DNA of 64,000 nt from Cheilinus undulatus (taxonomy: Eukaryota; Chordata; Actinopteri; Labriformes; Labridae): positions 32,801,855 through 32,865,854 of the forward strand of contig NC_054867.1 in NCBI RefSeq assembly GCF_018320785.1, read 5' to 3'. The notes under the pieces are model-generated. The model was not told the DNA's origin and ran no database searches. It was given only the letters and a program-made list of their open reading frames with translations. A program made the position numbers and the translations under genes. The number at the start of each line of letters is the position of its first letter. Positions within the stretch are counted from its first letter, which is position 1. This document shows positions 22,478-34,391 of this stretch, in pieces.

Positions 22478-22501
22478 ATGGCGTCTCATGCAGCTCAGTG
22501 A
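22478..22501 (+). promoter_or_regulatory. Upstream ORF in the leader
   Basis: ATG GCG TCT CAT GCA GCT CAG TGA: a 7-codon frame ending 134 bases before the main ATG at 22636. If transcription starts upstream of it, it would lower translation of the main frame unless ribosomes reinitiate. The transcript start is not known. Confidence 0.45.
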
Positions 22502-22635
22502 CAGACGGAAAACTTTTAAAATAAGGAATTATTTCTTCACAAATTCGGGTTTTCAGTTATTATTTGCAAGGCTGCTGTCCTTAGCTTTTTGTCTCACAAT
22601 GAAAGTCGGCTAAACAGGCTCTAACTGCTGCAAGG

Positions 22636-22650
22636 ATGTCTGCACAACAG
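22636..22650 (+). CDS. Small membrane protein, coding exon 1
   Basis: ATG TCT GCA CAA CAG, then donor GTAAAT; phase 0. It encodes only MSAQQ. This ATG was chosen because it is the only one that joins in frame to the exon at 23929; the upstream ATG at 22478 ends in a stop. Confidence 0.75.
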
Positions 22651-24388
22651 GTAAATATGTAAAGACATATGTTGAACAGATCCGTTAGACTGTTGTTTTA
22701 TTGTAGCTTAACTGCAAATATAGGCTACTCTTGAACATATGTCAATACAAACTCGGCATTGTTTTGACAGCAGTAACAGACTTTCCCGTCATAAAATCTA
22801 ACACACTAGCTCTGCATCGACGACGTTGACGAAAGCCAGTGAGAAGTTGTTGACATACAAAAGGTGGAAGTGAGAAGACTGAGCTGTTTTGGTTATTTGC
22901 TTCTGGGATGAACAGTGGGTTACATCATGCTGTGGGATTGTTAAGATTGATGTAGTTTGCCTTCAAAGCATCACTTCAGAGGGAAAAATGTTCAAACATT
23001 TTCACATTAAATACACTCAATGTTAGAAGACTCTTAGCTTTTATTGCACAATTCTAACTATTTTACAGATCAAACTGGAATCAAACGAGCTGCTAGATTC
23101 ACCTGACTTTTGGGGATTACTGTGGAACATTAGTAATTGAGCTAATTATCAATTTATAACTGCAATAATGGCATTTCAGTGCAAAGGCTGCACATAATTG
23201 TGAAGTTGATGATAGAAATGTTGCATTATCTGACATTTGAAGGTACCTTTGTCCTGCCCTGTCTATTGTAATTCATCTCTTTGAAAAAAGATATCAAAGG
23301 GGATGATGCAGGGAACAGGAGTGTGGTTTTCACCTGTTGATTAATGGACTAAAATATGCACATTTTGATATGTTTTTTCCTAAATACAACACCATTTCTT
23401 TAGTATTACATTTTTTAATTTAACAAAATAATTTCCAAGTTGTTCCACAGAGACAAAATATCATCAGATGTTCTTTGTATGGTGATAACACACATGTTAC
23501 TACATTCATATCTCATTGTTTTTTTCCATATCTGACACCTCTTCACTGGTGTGATGAATCGTCCCTGTTGGATGTTTTACTTTTTTGGCCTCCCTCCATG
23601 TGAGCCCTTATTATCACTTCAAACACTCTCCTCCTAACATTACCTGTGATCTTATGCACCGTTCTGACTTTAAAGATTTAGACTAGTGATCAGTCATTGT
23701 CAGAAATACATCCGTTTCCCTGCTATGGCCTGTGATTCACACCCCTGCTGTTCAAGCTTTTTAGGGTCGTACACCAACGTGATCCATAGCACGAGGCTGT
23801 TCTGCTGTCATTTCGCCTGCCCGTATTTCCTTTTTATCTGAGCCACACATCATGAACCGAGCCGTTAGCTTTATGGGCTCTGTAAGTACCCCACTGTTAG
23901 ATCTTATTGGATTCATTTGTCTTTTTAGGCTGGGTTAAGGCTTCACCCCGGGATTATTGCATCCGTGGTCCTCGTCTGCGTGGCAGCAATCGTTGCTGCC
24001 GTATTGATCATCCGAAAATACTGCTTCCCAGTCAAGTAAGCAAACATTATTAATGAGCCTTAATGAGTTTATTTACAATTCTCAGTGTGGGAGAAACACT
24101 GCCCACCACCCAGCCTGCCACTTCTTTTGTTTCAGTGAGGCGACGTACAGATACTCGGTGCTGAGGAGACTGGAGGATGAGGATTCAGCAGTGACAGAAG
24201 ACGACAGGGGGCCCGACACAGTGGGAGAGGAGTCAGACGAGGTCAGTGCATCATGGCTTCCCTGATTGTAGCTTTCACTGTCATCTGTGCTGCAGTACAA
24301 GCCGCTACAGCTGTTACTATACTTATCACATCACATGTCATTAGTAACTTCCTGTTTTCTATCTTTGTGACAGGATCTGCTGGAATAA
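22636..24388 (+). CDS. Small single-pass membrane protein with sortilin-like tail
   Basis: Four exons (22636-22650, 23929-24035, 24136-24241, 24374-24388) join without any frame break into 80 codons. Residues 1-13 are a short N terminus without signal peptide. Residues 14-33 (IIASVVLVCVAAIVAAVLII) are one transmembrane helix, followed by RKYC, so the C terminus should be cytosolic. The tail carries YSVL (47-50), a YXX-phi sorting signal, and ends in an acidic cluster with S74 then DEDLL (75-79) and a final Glu: a DXXLL signal of the GGA-binding type with a casein-kinase-2-like Ser before it. Spacing and wording from the membrane to YSVL, and the last seven residues, are those of the sortilin tail as I know it, but no VPS10 domain is encoded upstream. 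I know no name for this gene. It most likely shuttles between trans-Golgi, endosome and lysosome; this is inference. Confidence 0.8.
23929..24035 (+). CDS. Small membrane protein, coding exon 2
   Basis: Acceptor TCTTTTTAG, donor CAA|GTAAGC, 107 bases. Encodes residues 6-40 plus two bases of the Asn codon: the whole transmembrane helix and the RKYCFPV juxtamembrane segment. Confidence 0.85.
24136..24241 (+). CDS. Small membrane protein, coding exon 3
   Basis: Acceptor TTGTTTCAG, donor GAG|GTCAGT, 106 bases. Encodes the Tyr-based signal (YRYSVL) and the acidic tail up to ESDE. Confidence 0.85.
24374..24388 (+). CDS. Small membrane protein, coding exon 4
   Basis: Acceptor TTTGTGACAG then GAT CTG CTG GAA TAA: DLLE and stop. 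This tiny exon completes the DXXLL motif; skipping it would remove the sorting signal. A weak ATTAAA at 24527-24532 could serve as poly(A) signal. Confidence 0.8.
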   Translation, partial: DLLE

Positions 24389-25594
24389 ATCCCAGGTGGG
24401 GAAGCTGCTGACCAGCTGGATGGAATGGGTTATGAGGTTTAAAGCTTCAGGAATTATTTATTTATTTCCATTAACCAACTTCAATACTGATATATTTTAA
24501 TGTAGTTCAGATCTAAAACTTGATCAATTAAAACCCACAATTTAAAGTTTGAGGATGAACAAATTTCAGCCCATAAAACACAAGAATGATGATGAACAAA
24601 GAAAGACTTCAGCTGAAGTGTAGGTCTGTTGGTCCAGCCTAAAACTCCTCTAAGTCATTTGTGTTTGTGCGACTAATTTTTACAGTAGATATCAATTTTT
24701 CCAGCCTAAATATCGGTTGTAAATATCAGCAGAAATGTTGGTATCTGCAAGTCACTTTTTAAGCCAATATCAGCCCATACTGATAATATTGTGCATCCCT
24801 AATTCCATCACTGAATGATATACAGATTACTATTCTGAGTTTGGGCTAAAATGTCAGTCAACACAGTATAAAAACTGTTAAATGATAAGCCATTGTAGCT
24901 TCTTGGCATCTCTGGTGATCTTTGGTGTATTTTAAAATTTTTTATGTCTTTTTATGGACAGGGTTGGATCTTGTGTAGGATATCAGGGTAGATAGTGGGG
25001 ATTAAAATTCAATAAGAGAGCCGCAGGTTGGATTTGAGTCCGACCTTCCTGCTTTGAGGACTATAGCTCCTGTACCTGTACCCTGTACCCTGTGGAATGT
25101 GACACTAGGCTATTAATGCCCACCAAAGATGTTGCATTTTATTTATTTTCAAAAATCCTTTATTTAGGAAATGGTTTGGACAGTTTTCCAGACAGATAGC
25201 TTTGAAGTTACTGAGAGCAAAAAAGTGATGTTTGCATCAGATATACCTGTTCTTAAGGGGGGGGCAACCAAACATGAGGGTAAAATCTGAGAACGGCTTG
25301 TTTATGCACACATTTTCTGAAAGGTGGAGAAAAAGAGGGTGGAAGGGGATGGATTTTTCTTGTATTTGAGGGGATTGTGGATAGGCCAGGGGCACATGTT
25401 TTTGTTAGAAAAGCCTGAAAAGTGATTTTTGCATAATATGTCCCCTTTAAATGGATACCTGCAAGCAGGTGCAGCTGATGATTGAGCAACAAGTCTACCT
25501 TATACAGTATATCAGAGAAAATTAGAGATTAGATTTTTTGTTTAAGTAGTTATTGATCCAACTTCCCTTTAACAAACAGGCATTTTTACTTGTA
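24389..25594. other. 3' UTR and intergenic DNA with one repeat
   Basis: 24690-24805 carries a dispersed repeat ('aatatcagcccatactgataa' then 'gtgcatccct') of a type common in fish and probably hAT-related. The rest shows nothing recognisable. Confidence 0.45.
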
Positions 25595-26131
25595 CAGTGC
25601 TTAACAAATTTATTAGACCACCTTAACCAAAGTAAGGTTTATGCCACAGCTGCCCTAAATTAACAGCATTGGTAATTACCAAAATCATTTTTTATGTTTC
25701 TGCATTGGTTAATACACCAATATGTAGAAGCTCTTTAACCAAAATGATATATTTAATGCTAAAATATAATTATTATTGTTATCCATGAATTTTCAAATTT
25801 ACTGATTTACAAAAAAACTGAAAAAATAGTGAAGCACATTATTATTTCTTGATTAATATGTCAAATTATAGTTATTTACTTGCATTCCTGAACAGAAAAA
25901 TTAGTTTTAGTGCTTGAATGTTATGCTTGATTCATTTCTGACTTCTCAGAGAAGCCCAGTGAGCCGGCTCAAATTTGGTTGAATTCAGTTTGAAATTCCT
26001 CATTCCTGTTTAAAATGGTAAAACGTGGAGAGCTCACTGAAAATGAAAGAGTCTGCATTAAAGCACTTCATGATGCTGGATGGTCTTTGAGACAAATATG
26101 ACAAGTGGTCTAATAAATTTGTTAAGCACTG
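25595..26131 (+). mobile_element. Internally deleted Tc1-type element, copy A
   Basis: Left end CAGTGCTTAACAAATTTATT and right end (reverse complement) CAGTGCTTAACAAATTTATT are inverted repeats. A TA precedes the left end; the right flank is TT, so one target base may have changed. Inside, 26013-26095 reads MVKRGELTENERVCIKALHD then AGWSLRQI, the N-terminal helix-turn-helix start of a Tc1 transposase; the remainder of the gene is gone. Copy B lies at 44277-44567. Confidence 0.75.
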
Positions 26132-28889
26132 TTCTTCTCATCCTAAGAACCAATCCGACAAAAGTTTTTTATTATTTTCTTTACAAATCAACAGGTTATT
26201 TCAACACACATAAAATTCATACTCTTTAAAGGTAAATTGTTGAGATATATCTGTATTTTAACCAACTGAATACCTCAAACTTGAAGCAACATCTTCACAC
26301 ATCCAGGTCTTACACAGCCTTGTTGAATGGTTGTGTTATTTCTTCTGTGAGCTTCTTGAGCCTGACAATAAAACCCTGATCTAGACCTTTTCTGTTTCTC
26401 ACCAAAATCTTTCTAAAAAGACTTCTCTTACTGTTAAACTTTCAGATGTGAGAAAAGAGGAATTGATGAAGATGTGTAAGTGCAATCGTTACCTGGGGTT
26501 TCTCTTCTCAGGCTACATACATGTCTCTCCCTGAACACTTTGATATGTGGAGGTTGTGCCTGCAGGCACTACTCAGGGCTAAGGATTAGTGTTAACCCCT
26601 TTTGCAGGAGAAAAAAAGATCCATTTTTTCAGTCAGTTCACTCAAAATGATTCTTGCGACAGAACATCAAACATAAATACATTCAATAGAAATGGTTAGA
26701 ACCTTTTTAAGTAAGGATTCACTGAGAGTGTTATTACATCATAATGTACCAAGTTAGGGCTTTTATACTAAATCGCTTCATTTATATACAGTTTATATTC
26801 TATACCCCAGGTTATTCAGAGAGTATATGTTTGAAAATATCAGATTTTTTTTATTTTTTCAACTATGTTGAAATACTTAAGGAAAGAAGTGTTGAACTGA
26901 GGCATAATATGATGTTCATAATTTAGGTTAGATGCACAGTGTGTGATTTCTGCTGCTAGGGGGCTCTCATTCAAAATGATAACAAAAGATGATGAAAATT
27001 GACCTGGTGTTAAGCTCTGCACACTATTTGTGGATAATGGCTCTCACCATGGTTTGCTAGAGTCGCAAAGCCTTAGAAACAGCTTTGTAACCCTTTCCTG
27101 ACTGATAGCTGTCAACAGCTTTGTTTCTCATGTGCTCTTGAAAGATGTGTTGCTTTTTGAGATCTTTTAGCCTACTTCACTTTGTTAGACAGGTTCTGTT
27201 TAAGTGGTTTTTGATTGGCAGTGATCTGGCCTGGTTGAGGCTTTGGAAATTTAATCCAGCTTTCCAGAAATGTTGTTAATCACAGTTAATTCATGATTTA
27301 ACTTTAACTTTTTCACATAGGGTTTAGGTGTTTTTCCCCCTTAATAAATGAAATCACCATTTTAAACAGCACTTTGTATTTAATTGAGCTATCTTTGTTT
27401 GATGATCTGAAACATTTAACTGTGACAAATAAGCACAAAAATAAAAAACAAGAAGGGGTCAAACATTTTTTCAAAGCACTGTACTTGCAAAGCATTCTGA
27501 GTTTGCTTTCAGCATTAACTAGGAGGCCCACTTTTAACAGCTTTTGTACCTCATTATTTTAAATTCATCCCTGAAATGAAAAACTGTTAAGATCATTTTT
27601 TTGTTAGAAAGGCTCCTTCGTTTTAAAAAAAAAATCATTTCTTGACTTGGAAATTTCTTCTTGGGCCGATGTTATGGGTCACGGTTGTTGGGATGGAGTT
27701 ACATGTTACAAGGGGGGTTTGGGTGATAGCAGTGATGTTAGAAAATAATCATGGTCCATCACAAGTAAGCAGCATAAAACATCAACATAGCGGCAGCTTC
27801 CAGTAGCAGGTCTAACTTTGTTATGTTGCAGTCTGTCTGTAACAGAACATCCAATATTTCCACAGAAATATTAACCATTTAGTGTTTGTCATGACAGCTC
27901 TGCCTTGACAAAACATGTTCTTTTACAATTTGGAAAATCAAGGATTTCTTTGAAAACTGTTGGATATATTTAAGGCAATGTAAGTACTCAGTTAAAATAT
28001 ATAACAGCAGTAGTTTTTCTTTTCAATAATGTAGACATTTCAGAGTGAAAATTCTACATATTTTACCTTAATTCAATTTTAGTTGCATAAATGGGTAGGA
28101 AAACACTGTAAACAAAGTAGCAGTATGTAATAACGCCACAGTGGCAAAGTAATAGTTTGTCTTCATATACCTTATTCTAATAGATCATCTTTTTTTAAAT
28201 TGCTGCTTTAATGCCTTTCACAGGCACAACAATAATTGCAGATGTTGCATTATTGCAGCTGTACACCTTTAAATTCTCTCAGTCTGCATCAGAGAGTTCA
28301 CTGTCATTATCCTGCAGTTATGGAATAAGAGGTTTGCCACGAAGCATCACATGGAGATTTGACATTTCAGATGTTTCAAACACTGTAATAGATGTGCAGC
28401 TAAAAATAGTCTCACTAAGACTGCAGCTATCTACCAGATAGCCAGCTCCCTTTGAAATATATTTTCCTCCTTCATGCTAACATTAACCCACTTAAAGTAA
28501 ATTTGCTGAAGAGTCTGCTCACTCTCTTAAAGGCTCGAGTCACCTCAGAGGATGTCTTTTGAAAAACTATATTTACCACAAAGGAAAAGAGGAGCAGTAT
28601 CTCCACCTGACAATCATTTAGTCAACACCACTGTTACAGGATGCTGCTGGTGACATCAGCTTATTTATTATTTCACTCTGTCTTATTGGTGCTTCTAAAA
28701 TTGTCAGCTTTTTGTGAACAGCTCCTTCTTTGTATCTGTAAAGATAAAGTATTATTGCACAATTTGCAAACATTTGTTTACTGATGATGATGTGATGTTT
28801 ATTACTCTATACTCTGGTGCTTTGTGAGAAACATGTCTTCTAACTATTAAATATGTATATCTGATGTGTGGTTGACTTTGTTCTGTTGG
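26132..28889. other. Non-coding DNA, nothing recognised
   Basis: Intergenic DNA between the small membrane-protein gene and the FAM3 gene. Short frames only; no exon or repeat could be supported. Confidence 0.4.
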
Positions 28890-29235
28890 TTTGGCAGCTG
28901 TGGAAAAGTGGTAGAGTGGATCATCTCTTAACCAAAAGGTTCGATCACTAGCTCCTGCTGTTTGTATGTCGACATTTCTTAAGGCAAGACACCGAAGTGG
29001 CAGAGTGGACAAATGTGTGTGAGTGTGATTGGCAACATGCTCCACTGCATTAGCTGTACTCTTTGCATTATCATGTGTATTGCCACAAATGAATTAAAAT
29101 GAATGGGATTAGTGCTGATGGGCTTTCAGTCACTCACAGTAGCCTCTGCAATCAGTGTTTGAATTATGTGTGAATGGGTTAAATTGACATGTGCTGTAAA
29201 AGCTCTTTAAGTGGTAAGATGACTAGAAAAGAGCA
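28890..29235 (+). repeat. Dispersed tRNA-like SINE-type repeat, copy 1
   Basis: It contains GTGGTAGAGTGGA (A-box-like) and AAGGTTCGATCACTAGCTCC (B-box-like), then 'aaggcaagacaccgaa', 'gtgtgaatggg' and 'ctctttaagtggtaagatga', the usual order in a very common fish repeat. A second copy, reading GTTCGATCCCTAGCTCCTG, lies at 35330-35530. Confidence 0.65.
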
Positions 29236-30160
29236 GTCTATTCAACTCATGACTATTGCTGTTACATGTATTTACACTTAACCTTTTCAAGGCACATAGT
29301 GGAACAGAAGTACAGCTTCTCTGATGCATTTTCTGCACATTTTGTGTTTTACTTCATCTCATCTTTGCCCACATGATTATTTTCCTATTATATTTGAGTC
29401 CCGTGGCAGTTAAAGTACTGCAGTTTAATAGCCTCATACATCTTTTGTCAACTTTCTCTCGACTTGTCTAAAATCCCCATTCTGATGCTGATTGGTTCTG
29501 TCTTAGTTTATCAGATAAGCTCAAGTGATGAGGCTGATACCAACACATGTACACAAATCTATATCCACATATATAGCTGTCTATATCTATATGTTTATTT
29601 CACCTTAAACAAGCCATTTAATCCAAAATAAAAACACAATGTTTAATTCTTGCAATATTACCCTGCTCTTTCTTTTTGTGAGAGCATCATGCTCACTCTG
29701 ATCATTCAAAAGTAGAACATATAGACCCTCTGCTGGCTGTTTTTGGTGTTACATGTTGTAAGGACGGCCTCATGTGATGTAAATCTGTGTTTACAGTGTT
29801 AAGAGCTTTATGCTTTGTCAAGCACACACACAGTAAATAAATACATAAATCTTCAACCAGATGTCTTCTTCAGGTTCTGTTTTTTGGGTATATTTTCTCA
29901 AAGTAAATTTTACTGTAACAAAAAATATTTTCAGGAGCTGCAGGGACAGATCAGCTAAAACAGCTTTAATCAGAATAGACTTAAATATGAGTGAACAATT
30001 ATTTCTAGACGTGAAATATCTTTGGCAAATAGACCCTATCAGGACAGCTTCATGTACTTAAAGGGGCAGAGAGGCTGAGAGTAGAATAGGATATAATCCT
30101 TTATGGACTCTAGTAGTGGTGATGATGGAAGCATGTAGGATGATATGGAGAGTGGACTTC
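29236..30160. other. Non-coding DNA, nothing recognised
   Basis: AT-rich, no supported feature. Confidence 0.35.
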
Positions 30161-30164
30161 TAAG

Positions 30165-30240
30165 GAGCATGAAATGGAGGTGGCTGGGGTGGAGGAGGAT
30201 TTAAATATTCACACTGAAACAACAGACTGACTGTGAAGAA
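30165..30240 (+). repeat. 'GGAGGTGGCTGGGG' repeat, copy 1
   Basis: ATGGAGGTGGCTGGGGTGGA, then 'cacactgaaa', then 'actgactgtgaagaaaaa'. The same segment recurs at 35968-36050 (+) and 32680-32745 (-), so it is a dispersed repeat of unknown class. Confidence 0.6.
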
Positions 30241-30962
30241 AAAACAAAAACAAGAAAACAAACCATTTGTTATTTATTTATTATTGAATTATTGATCAAA
30301 TATTAATTAAACAAATGATACACAGATTATGTTGCCTCTGAAATGGGATTTGATTTCATAATGTCAGACTGCTCTGGTTTCTCCTTTGTTTGATGTCACT
30401 AGTGTGTAACGTTGTCATGGCAAACTGAACCATTGAAATACAGTTGCTTTCAATCTATGTTGATGAACAGATATGCCTTAATGGACCACAGAGGTCACTG
30501 CAGCTTCATACAACATTCTGAAGACTCCAACCCTAACTGTGAATGCCACCTCTTCTGGACGAGACCCGATTCAGTGTTCCCTTTGGGACAACTTTGATAA
30601 TGCAATGGTCATTGCAGAAGAACGGTGAGACAGTTTCACATCAAGGACACAATTGCTACCTCTGGCTGTCTCTCTGAAATAAGATGGAGTTATTTATAGA
30701 AACAATTAATCCTCAGTAAACCAGTGCTGTTGACACAGCGTACTCCTAAGAGCACGTAAAAGTCAGTTTTTATGTTGATGCAGGTATTTTTGAGAATGTA
30801 ACGTGTGTGGATGGGACTATTTTTGAACAGAAGATGAAAACCTCCATTTTTGAGAATATCTGCCCATGTGGACAAGGCCTGACATTCAGGTCCAGATGGT
30901 TTCACCAATTCACAATCCTCTGAATCTCATAGTTCATCTTCATTAGACTTGCAATGTTGTGC
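30241..30962. other. Non-coding DNA, nothing recognised
   Basis: No supported feature. Confidence 0.35.
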
Positions 30963-30963
30963 A

Positions 30964-31165
30964 CGCTGGCTTAGCTCAGTTGGTAGAGTAAGCGCCCATA
31001 TCTCAAGACTACACCCCTTGGCACACTATGCGCAGGTTTCAGTCCTGGTCCTGGTGCCACTCTTTCCTCCATATTTGCTATTAGAAAAAACCCCACAAAA
31101 CAATCAAAAAATACAAAAACAATCTTGGAAAAGTCTGAGATTTTATATTTAAAAATAAAGGCTTG
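30964..31165 (+). repeat. tRNA-derived SINE head
   Basis: TGGCTTAGCTCAGTTGGTAGAG is a clean tRNA A box and D arm, and GCGCAGGTTTCAGTCCTGG about 60 bases on is a degraded B box. The anticodon stem does not fold, and an A-rich tail with AAAAACAATC follows. It is therefore a SINE, not a tRNA gene. Confidence 0.65.
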
Positions 31166-31559
31166 TGCACTCATCAGGATATAAAGTGGAAAGAATCGAT
31201 GAACTGCTGCGGCCCTAGGGTGCTCCTATCCTATCCTCAAGGTAAAAATGTTGCTGTGTAGTATAAATAGAGATGTAAATGTGATGTTTTTGCATGAACC
31301 TGACAGAGGTTTAATAATAAGATTGCCTGCAATAACTAGTTATCTGCTCATGTGCTGCATACTGTGATTTCAGGTTGTATTAATTGACATTCATGTGATT
31401 TAAAAATGTGGATGACAAAAGAAAGTCAAGAGTAACTGTTAGAAAAGCCCAAAAAAAGACCTGAATGCTTCCAATCAGGGCCCTGGATGGTCTGCTGAGT
31501 ATGAAGATGAAACGCTTACTATACTCGGGCCTGTGCAGACACTAGATCAAAACCCCAGC

Positions 31560-31745
31560 TGCACACCTACAGGAAATAATGGAGCCACTTGTTAGGCAGC
31601 GTTCTCCAGCACCGTCATCAAAACGCCAAATGAGGGAACATCTTTAAGAAGGATGGCGTTCATGCCTCAAGTAGAGTTCAGGAGACTTTTAAATCAAACG
31701 GCACTGAAGCTGCTCCAGAGACTGGTGACAGTGTAACAATTATTT
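31560..31745 (+). mobile_element. Eroded Tc1 transposase C-terminus
   Basis: 'accgtcatcaaaacgccaaa' followed by a stretch reading MAFMPQVEFRRLL resembles the end of a Tc1 transposase (IPP.EF.RLVESMPRRI...). The frame is degraded after that. No terminal repeats were found nearby. Confidence 0.5.
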
Positions 31746-32679
31746 AAGGTAGTTTTTGCTTGTTTTTCCTGTAAACTGCCCCTCATCTTTAAATGTGCGG
31801 TTTATTTCTCCACTTATTCCTCACTCTCTACTCAGCTGTTTCTTGATGGATAAATTACGACCTTTTTATAATCCGGCCTCGGTGACTTTAATAGCAGTCA
31901 TAACTCATTACTGGCTGCAGGGAAAAGCTATTTTTGTTTGGACAGGCAGGTGAAAGCTGGAGCTCAGTGACTGTTCAGGGATCAGCGGGGCTGATGCTTA
32001 CTGACATGAAGGCTTAACTCTGCTTTTAAAAAGGATTACTTTGCCTTTCACCATTTAAACATCAGTAATGACTTTTCCTGTATATCACCCTGTGTGAGAT
32101 TTAATTGCTCAAAGGTAAAACAATGTAATATCTAAATATGCTCATTGGTATTTCATCTGATTGTGATGAGTTCTTTGCACCTTGACATTTTTCATTTTCT
32201 GCCTTCATAAATGTAGAAGCCCTAAGAAGCGTGTATCCATGTTTATTTACTCCATCTTCTTAAAATAACAGGTACTTTTTACTCATTTACTTAAAATCCT
32301 AACTTATTTTTCATGAAACTTGGAATAACAAAGCTCTTTTCCCACAATAACTATTTGATTTTAGTTGTTGTCTTGAGATCTCTTTTTCTCTTAATCTGCA
32401 GATAACAAAGCTCATTTTCCTATGTTGCCTTTTATATAATATAATTTTTTGAGAACCTCTTGCATATGACTCTTAGCCTAAGTTTCGTTTTCATTCATCT
32501 TATCCATGTTGCTCCCTTTATCCTTCTCTCTCTATTTTCCTGCTCTGGTGATCAGCATGTTATGGGAGTCTACTTACAAAACCAATCCCATTCTGCCAAG
32601 ATTTCTCTCGATAAATCATCCTACAGCTGCCATATTTTAAAATCTGCTCTCTTCTCTGCAGTCAGTCTGTTGTTCAGTG
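31746..32679. other. Non-coding DNA, nothing recognised
   Basis: No supported feature. Confidence 0.35.
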
Positions 32680-32745
32680 TGAATGATGAAACCCTCCTCC
32701 ACCCCAGCCACCTCCATTCCATCTAGTCTGTCCAGGTCCAGCTCC
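32680..32745 (-). repeat. 'GGAGGTGGCTGGGG' repeat, inverted copy
   Basis: Reverse complement of the segment seen at 30165-30240 and 35968-36050: CCCTCCTCCACCCCAGCCAC on the + strand. Confidence 0.6.
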
Positions 32746-32927
32746 TCAGAAATCCACTCTCTCATTATCATCCTACATGCTTCCATCACCACCTCTACCA
32801 GAATCCATAAAGGACTGTATCCTATCCTGCTCTCAGCCTCTCTACCTCTTCAAGTCCATGAAGATGTCACGATAGAGTTTATTTGCCAAATACACATTTC
32901 TGTTTCTTAAAAAGTTTTCCCTTCCAG

Positions 32928-33120
32928 TTATCTTTTCATGACTATGCTTTGATACAGCCTCTGAGAACAGCCTGCCAGCAGTGACCTTCTCTTGTGGAGG
33001 ATGACAGTGATTGTCTTCTGGACAAGTCCGCAGTCTTCCCCATGACTCGGTTGTGTGAACTGAACCAGACTAAGAGAATGAAGGCCCAGGAAACGTTTGC
33101 AAATTTGATTTTTCACCACA
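32928..33120 (-). mobile_element. Fragment of a Tc1 transposase 5' region
   Basis: 'gcctgccagcagtgaccttc', 'ggatgacagtgattgtcttc' and 'gcagtcttccccatgactcg' match, with mutations, the N-terminal coding part of the Tc1 element at 37.7-37.9 kb. No catalytic domain and no terminal repeats. Confidence 0.65.
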
Positions 33121-33379
33121 GTATTCTTATATTCTTAGATTTGTTTTAATTTAGTGAGCTGTAAACTGTAATCATCAAGATTAAAACAAAAAAAATCTTT
33201 AAGCGTTTCACCTTGTATGAGATGAACCTAGATTACATGGACGTTTACATTTTTTAAGTAAATTGTGAAAAAAATTGACTTTTTTATAATATTCTATTTT
33301 TTCAGATGCACCCGTACATGACTAGTTATTTTTCATTCTTTTTTACCTTTTTCATGTTTGCCCTTGTTTATTAAACCTC

Positions 33380-33500
33380 CTCTTTTAAATCATATTTGCA
33401 GCGGGTTTTTCTGGAAGACCCTGATGAAGGCCACAAGCCAAAACGTATTGCTTTTTTCAAGCAGTCATCTGCTGCATCAAGATTTATATTTGCTTTTGTG
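33380..33500 (+). repeat. Short dispersed-repeat segment
   Basis: 'ctgatgaaggccacaagcca' then 'aaacgtattgc' resembles a motif shared by many fish retroelement tails. Assignment uncertain. Confidence 0.35.
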
Positions 33501-34386
33501 CCTTGAGTGAATTATTTTGGGAAAAATTGTTTCATAATATTGGTAACATGCATCATTTTGTGATGTGTGACTGAGTATTTTTAGATGTATGGATGGATGC
33601 CCACTCCAATACACCGCAATCATCTATCAGTAAATCAAATTCCTCTCAACAGCACCAACTCCTTGCAGTCCTGTCTCAGGACAGTTTACATTAAGATTAG
33701 ATCACGACAGTATTTTATATTTACACAGAGCTGACATGTGCTCAGCATGAGCAAACATTTGGCATCAACTTCCTGTTAACAGTTGTTAACCTCAGTTGAA
33801 GGAGGTGAACATCCATCTGCCTCAATTGAAAACATATTTTCTTATGGCTGATAACTGCAGACAATAGATCACATTTAGGAAAAATAACATTAAAACTGAT
33901 CAATGACAGTGATTCTATAAACCTATTTGACTTTTTTTCTTTCATTTGAAATCTGAAGCCTTTGGCCTTCTTTCTCTCCATGTGCATTGTTCAAAAATGG
34001 TTTGTTTGTTTGCTCACTAATGTAACACAATGTGCTGCAGCAGACTCACATTGTTAACTTCACAGTGTCAGTGACTGGATGGACTCTTCCCATATTTGAC
34101 ATTGTAAGAGTGAAACTTGATCATCTAGTTCACTGTGTGTGTTTAATGCCACATCCTGGTTTCATGTAGCACAAGGAGGAGGAGGAGGAGAGCTGACACG
34201 TTTTCTTTGCATATCCAAACACCTGCTCCCACAAGGAAGGGTTGTAAGAATTATCAGGGAGTGTGTTCACAGATGATGTGACACCAAAGCTCGCCTGGAT
34301 CTACAATATTTCTTCTTGACAGGAAGATACTTGAAGCTCATTTCAAAGGCCTTCTGCAGCAGGAAGTCTTATGATCTACAGCAGAT
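33501..34386. other. 5' flank of the FAM3 gene
   Basis: A GGA-repeat (34170-34190) and CA-free AT-rich DNA. No TATA box or CpG cluster was clear enough to name a promoter. Confidence 0.4.
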
Positions 34387-34391
34387 ATGAG

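Noticed and set aside
30964..31060. Possible functional tRNA gene
   Set aside because: The A box is good but the B box is mutated, the anticodon and T stems do not pair, and an A-rich tail follows; read as a SINE.
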